Part shown: positions 58,878 to 64,000 of the stretch, in pieces
Layout: the number at the start of each line of letters is the position of its first letter
Numbering within the stretch: the first letter of the stretch is position 1
From: Saksenaea vasiformis B4078
Lineage: Eukaryota; Mucoromycota; Mucoromycetes; Mucorales; Saksenaeaceae
Length of the DNA stretch: 64,000 bases
Assembly: GCA_000697055.1 (NCBI GenBank)
Contig: JNDT01002251.1
Location: 62,001 to 126,000 of the forward strand
Direction: 5' to 3'
Made by a program: the position numbers and the translations under genes
The notes under the pieces: generated by a model
What the model saw: only the letters and a program-made list of their open reading frames with translations
Told to the model about the DNA's origin: nothing
The model's database searches: none

Positions 58878-61800
58878 AGTGGGAAGGAAAGACGAGGCGA
58901 AAGATGGACAGTACAAAAAAAGAAAGCTTTTGCTTTTATACGCATCGACAAGCGAACTTTTTTTTTAAACTAACTTTTTTGCGCGGACCCGTACGCGCGT
59001 GGGCCATTTTGCAGGAAGCTATTTTTGCAAAGTCGAGTGGGACAAGATGAATTCCAGGAACAAGACAAACATTATCCTCTTTTGACCGGACCGAGGTGAC
59101 ACTCCACGCTGATTGGCTAGTGTCCTTGATTTTATCCAACTTTGGCTTAAGTTTTCTTATTTACCTTTCACAAACAGTCAGTGTTGCCCTAATTTTGTCT
59201 ATTTCTGTCGTCTTGGACATCGATCATCTTGCCTAAAAAGTAAGTTTTTCTTTTTCCTGTTAGCCGGCGGAGTCGTAACGCACACGGCTGTTGGTCATCA
59301 CTTCACAGCCATCCTAAGAATGATGACATTTTTCTATCCTTTTTTTGCGCCACAAGCCCAAACACCGCGTGAACGGTAACCTTTTTGGTTTCAATTCGCT
59401 TGTTTGGAGACGGAAATGGTCAGAAAAGGTAACTTAATTACTTGGACAGTGAAACAGCCGTCACCTGGCAACCGCGAAAAAAGAGCATAGTAAGTTCCTT
59501 TTTTCTTTTGCCATGGTCCCCAATGCTTTAGCAAATAGGTGTACTATGTTGTCACGCCACGTGGGTTAATAATAACCGGGGACGCGGAGCACCGGAAGTA
59601 GAATTGTTGCACCGCATCAATGAAGTACATAGGCGGAATGCCTCTATAGCTGCTATACTGTGTGAAAGGATGTCGGAGAAGACAGAAAACAGAAGATGTG
59701 GGCACAAGGTTGGTTGCCTTGTTCAGGCGATGCCGAAAAATGAATGGAGATCAATGAGGGAGAAAACGCTGACTTTGTATCGACGGAGATACAACTTTTT
59801 TTTAAAAGCGTACACAGTTTTTTAACACTCGAATCGGTATTTTTCGGTTCACAGCCTCCTAGCGGCAAAATTATAATACGTGTCCGCAGTAGTATTTTTA
59901 TCGCCCGAAGAGTAGATGAATAAAGCGGACAGCAACTATTGCATCGTTGTAGCACCTCTCCCCGCTGTCGTACAACAAAAGCAAAGATGCACGTCCATTG
60001 AGACCGTCAAAGCGAAAAAGCAGCATCATCCGATATATGAGCATTGTTCTCTTATTTCATGTACCGCAACTACGACGGTGTTTGAGTGGTGACGGGTTTA
60101 ACCGCACGACTACTTTTGAATCTTACTCATTTCTCGGTTTTGAAATCCCTACTATCACGAGTCGGTGTGATAACGCAGAACCATCCATGCCGTTGCCTTT
60201 GTCGTACCTTGACATGTGTAATGCGTCAAATAAGCTCCGATATACAAAGTGTATATGTAGATCAGCGCTCCAAAAAAAAATGCATCTCTACGGTGAAATA
60301 TCATGTCGTACCCCTGATATAAGGTCTTGCATTCAACTAAAAAAAGCAACAGTTACCAATCCAAGCCTGTCAGTTCAGTGAACAGAGACAATGATGTGCT
60401 TTGTATACGTATATCGCGTCGAATGACCGAAGATAGTAGATGATCTCGCAAACCGCTATAAGTTAGCTTAAATTGCTGACTGTCAAGATCAGATCCTTCT
60501 GCGTTTCAAGTTGCTGCATTTCAAAAAAAAATAATCCCTGTCAGAGACTTTTCCCACATTCTGCTTGCTTTCCGTGGCTCACAATCCTTTTTAACAGTTA
60601 CGAGCTTTCCAACAGCACTTGGAGGATTAGAATATATTCAAAGTGCTTATGTACTCATATGTTCCGAAAACGCGAGCGTGGGCATGATGTCATTCATGTC
60701 GCCGATTTCGCGCTCTTTGTAAGAGTGACATGCTCATACCCACTTCAAAAGATAGAAAATATACGCGTATTAGCAGACCATACGATATGACTGTATTACT
60801 AGCAATTAAGTAAAATGATCAAATACTAATTTATGGAAGAAGAAAAGCAGAATCTACTGAATTTTCACCGTCGCGAGTTGAACCAATTGATCTGCGATTT
60901 TTTTTTCTGATGTGTTCCTGACATTGAAGTCAACGTTAAGCATCTACAAGAGAAGGGGTGAGAAATAAGCTTCTATCTCTTTGATAATCCGAATGCACGA
61001 ATAAGTGACCGAATTCGGCATCAAATTGGTGAGCAAAATCTTATTTTACGGCTTGGCTGTTATGTAGGACGACCAAACTCTAATGCAGCACATCAATTAG
61101 GAATCTAGTAGCAAGTCGCTCTTGTTATGGTAGCATGGTGAAACATGTATGTATCCTTTACTTTTACCAGTGTAGTAAAAAAGGAAAAGGGATTATCTAG
61201 GCAACAGGTACATATAGGAATCCAGGTTCCTGATTGACTATTTTTCCTTAAAAGATAGTCTATCGGGAACTGACGTAGTACAGGTCCTTGATGGGCTTTT
61301 TTCCCCTTAACGACAAGCAGGCGATCAGCACCCTCTTTTCCGTAGTAATACTCATCCTGCATAGATCTTGTTGCTTACAGCATACTACACAATTAATGTG
61401 AACATTTTTTTCTTCTTCTTGCTTTCTCCTGAGACTGAGTTAGCGTGTGCATACTCAATGCACAGCATTCGCGGTCGTATCAACAAAAGGGAATTGGTAC
61501 GGACACTCAGCATCCGCCTCTTAGGGATACTCATGTAACATAATTTAGAGAACCGTTGAATAGATAGCTTGGAATTCTCTAATGAAATCTGATCATATGC
61601 AATATCAACGAGTGTTCGAGTCTCCGTGGATCGGCTGTTCAGGCTTAGATAGATGAACGGGATGATATCTGCCTATAGGTGCTCGATAAGGACTTAACTC
61701 ACGGACACTCAAGTCACAGGCGCTCATCTTACGGACGCTAGCTTCAGAGATACCCACGACTAGGCGTCTATTTGAGCACAGTCATACTTGCATCAAAATT

Positions 61801-62369
61801 CGATAATATGTTTGCCCACCCGCCGGCGAAAACGAGTTACATGAGTTTCCCTAAGCGGAGATTCTGAGCGTCCGTAGTAATTCCCTCAACAAAACTCTAA
61901 CCTTCAACAACTTCCTTGAGCAATCTCTTAGAAGACGTACCGAAACCGACCCGCACCTTTTGAAGCCATACCCTTGCACAACGGCGCACCCACCGAAACT
62001 ACCTTAAGCGTTATTGATTTCCGAGCCGGGAATTTGGTATGCCTCCCAACAAAAAGGATCTTGGGGTCCACAGCTACGGACCATAACAATCATTTTGGAC
62101 TGGATATCAATAACAAGCACCATGCATGAAAGCTATAACTTGTTAGATAGCGGGCTGTGTAAATTATGGGCCTTGAGGATTTTGAGCCAACTTTGCGAGG
62201 GGTTCTTCTTCGACCCAACAAGTACGATGGGGTGCGGTAGAATATTCTCCCCTATCCAACGAGTTGAAAAGAGAAAACATCGTGACGGTTTTTGATCGGG
62301 ACACACTCTCCCGCAAATACCCTTTTTTTTCCCTTGTTTTTCTTCCTCCGCAGACCTGATTCTTAAGCC
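58878..62369. other. Gene-poor region, about 3.5 kb, between chitin deacetylase and PDX1 genes
   Basis: The first 200 bases are the chitin deacetylase promoter and leader. At 60834-60911 (+) a short ORF MEEEKQNLLNFHRRELNQLI is followed at 60926-61109 by a frame reading DIEVNVKHLQEKG, a stop, then EISFYLFDNPNARISDRIRH, which ends at a stop. Together they look like a decayed or heavily spliced gene of unknown family. A minus stretch at 61362-61105 (MQDEYYYGKEGADRLLVVKG) was not identified. The stretch 61400-62360 holds nothing I recognise. Confidence 0.4.
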
Positions 62370-64000
62370 ATGCTTCGTCTAGTCAGTCGCTTTGTTGGAA
62401 CAAAGCCTAGCTTTGTGTCCGGTAGTTCTTCTTTCATTACAATAGGTGGCATGAGGCTTATTTGTCTATTACAGGATTCCACACGTCGGCATCGCGTGCA
62501 GCGGTTTCGAAGTTCAACCTGCCAGCCATGAGTCCAACGATGACAGAAGGCACGATTCACAAGTGGATGAAGAAAGAAGGTATGTTTATGCAAACTATGA
62601 TGTACAATATGTTGATACATGTATTTTCTTTTCTTTATTTGCTTAGGTGAAAGCTTTGCGGCTGGCGACGTTCTGCTTGAACTCGAGACAGATAAGGCCC
62701 AAATCGATGTGGAGGCACAGGAAGATGGTGTGCTTGCAAAGATCATTGTAGGTTTTGTGTAAAATACGAACAAGCAGAAAAAAGTTAATCAATCATATCA
62801 GCTTGCGGAGGGTCAAAAGGCACCTGTAAACACCCCCATTGCCTTGCTGGCCGAGGAAGGAGACGATTTGTCCAACCTAGAAGTACCAAGTGAAGAACCA
62901 GCACAAGCTGTGGAAAAAGAGGGTAAGAGAAAATACAAGAGGAATCATGTCAGTAAACCGCGTGTTGTGACGTACAGAGGAACAGCCCGCAGCTGAGGCC
63001 GCACCAAAGCAACAGCCTGTTGTTCCATCCATGGACCACCACGATCTTGATACCAGCAAGTTGAAAAAGCCACTTTCACCTGCCGTGCTGAGTCTTGTGT
63101 TGAAGCACCACATCAAGGATCTCGATGCCATCAAGGCCTCTGGACCTGGCGGACGTATCCTCAAAGGTGATGTGCTTGCTCATCTCGGTTTCATTCCATA
63201 CAAACCTGCACCAAAATTCAAGACATCTGCAGCTCCTCCCCGAGACGAAATCGTGATTGCCAAGGTACGTTGCTTTTTCTGTCTCATTTAAAACGCGTAT
63301 ATTCATATCGAGTCTGCCAGCCCGCCGCACCAGTTGTGAAGGAACAGGAAAAGGTCGTGCTTCCAAATTATATCAGCAAACAGGTTGTCGTGGATGACTT
63401 GTTGCAATTGCGCCGTACATTGAACGGTAGGTCATGGGAAGTTGGAAGGATGAGAGAGAGATGCTTATTTCAGAAAAGAACAACATCGATCAAACGTGAG
63501 CGTAAACGATTTCATTGCTAAGGCTGCCACGCGCGCATTGCAGGACGTTACTGCAGCACGCGCTAGCAACAGCAGCAGCAGTGGAATTGTACACAAGACC
63601 AACGCCGCTTCATTCTCCGAGACTTACAAGGGAGGTGCATTCAAGTAAGTGTATATACGGATGGCTGGAAGGGAGACTGATCTTGTACTAGGGTCTTCCA
63701 TCTGGCTCCTCCCGTCTATGATTTCATCACGGATTCCTACGAACCTGCCAAACCTTACACACTCGATGTGAGCTCTAGTCGCCGCACCTATCTGGATAAG
63801 AGCGAAAAGAGATCAGCCGATGATGAGATGATGGACCTGATTGGTTTCCTTGGTGGCGAGCCAGCTGCAACACAACCACGCGCGATCAAGCTGACCACAG
63901 AAGATGCCCGAGTGAACTTTGCCGAGCAGCCTGCAAAGTACAGCCACCATGTTGAATTGAAGTTGCGAGGTGATGCTCCGGGTAAGATCTTGAATGATAA
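62370..64000 (+). CDS. PDX1: Pyruvate dehydrogenase complex protein X (E3-binding, lipoyl-domain protein), 5' part
   Basis: Eight exons are seen: 62370-62421, 62475-62579, 62647-62747, 62802-62922, 62978-63264, 63321-63426, 63479-63644 and 63692 to beyond the window (introns 47-67 nt). A mitochondrial leader ([20 protein letters not shown]) precedes a lipoyl domain with the DKA attachment loop ([17 protein letters not shown]) and an E3/E1-binding domain ([20 protein letters not shown], then [18 protein letters not shown]). The following part ([20 protein letters not shown]) lacks the start of a catalytic E2 core and fits fungal Pdx1, which docks E3 in the pyruvate dehydrogenase complex. The acceptor of exon 7 must be the AAAAG at 63478: the nearer CAG would put a stop in frame. 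The 3' end is outside the window. Confidence 0.9.

Noticed and set aside
60860..60900. Possible tRNA T-loop (GGTTCAACTC on the minus strand)
   Set aside because: No acceptor, D-arm or anticodon arm could be drawn around it; no tRNA was recognised anywhere in the window.

Overview
This is nuclear DNA from a filamentous fungus. Nearly every recognisable gene is cut by short introns (mostly 44-112 nt, GT...AG, often GTAAGT at the donor), genes are monocistronic and on both strands, and the products are typical eukaryotic ones: a Skt5-like chitin synthase activator, chitin deacetylase, an APSES regulator, cytosolic uS7, an alpha-arrestin, CENP-S and Gid4. The gene complement and transposon types fit Mucoromycota (a Mucorales-like mould) best. 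That placement is an inference, because I could not search a database. I rebuilt exons by hand; for every spliced gene that lies wholly inside the window the exon lengths sum to a whole number of codons and the intron phases agree.

Layout: 1-350 is the 3' end of a molybdopterin-binding-domain protein. 404-1560 holds a wrecked Fanzor/TnpB-like gene. Then come a Skt5/Chs4-like Sel1-repeat protein ending in a CaaX box (1957-4361, -), an ankyrin-DysF-FYVE protein (5242-7659, -), an ankyrin-DIL protein (9884-12476, +) and a PRKRIP1-like splicing-associated protein (12648-13347, -). A broken Tc1/mariner element with matching ends lies at 14828-16181. A gene-poor, repeat-bearing stretch follows to about 23.1 kb. 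Next are an ABITRAM homologue (24415-24960, +) and mitochondrial 2-oxoglutarate dehydrogenase E1 (25085-28573, -). Ribosomal protein uS7/RPS5 (32913-33698, -) ends in an 11-nt terminal exon. Then follow an alpha-arrestin (37355-38754, -), two small ORFs (39331-39939, +), an APSES/StuA-like factor (41131-42940, -), a MIT-domain protein (44723-47187, +), folylpolyglutamate synthase (48012-49829, -), the Gid4 substrate receptor (53400-54403, -), a CENP-S/MHF1 histone-fold gene in seven tiny exons (55082-55666, +), a GPI-type chitin deacetylase (57348-58877, -), and the 5' part of a pyruvate dehydrogenase complex protein X gene (62370 to the window end, +).

Scattered among these are four paralogous, intronless genes for about 70-residue proteins (23.1, 30.4, 32.1 and 52.7 kb), each with a TATA box 60-170 bp upstream. 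Their conserved Trp/Asp/Glu/Arg pattern resembles a lone WWE domain. I regard this family as the most interesting item in the window. Other finds are a small inverted-repeat (MITE-like) family with full-length and deleted copies, and several decayed coding fragments.

The genes do not form one pathway. They are housekeeping loci (mitochondrial carbon metabolism, folate, translation, splicing, kinetochore/DNA repair), cell-wall genes (Skt5, chitin deacetylase), trafficking genes (FYVE, DIL, MIT, arrestin) and regulators (APSES, Gid4), separated by transposon-rich gaps.
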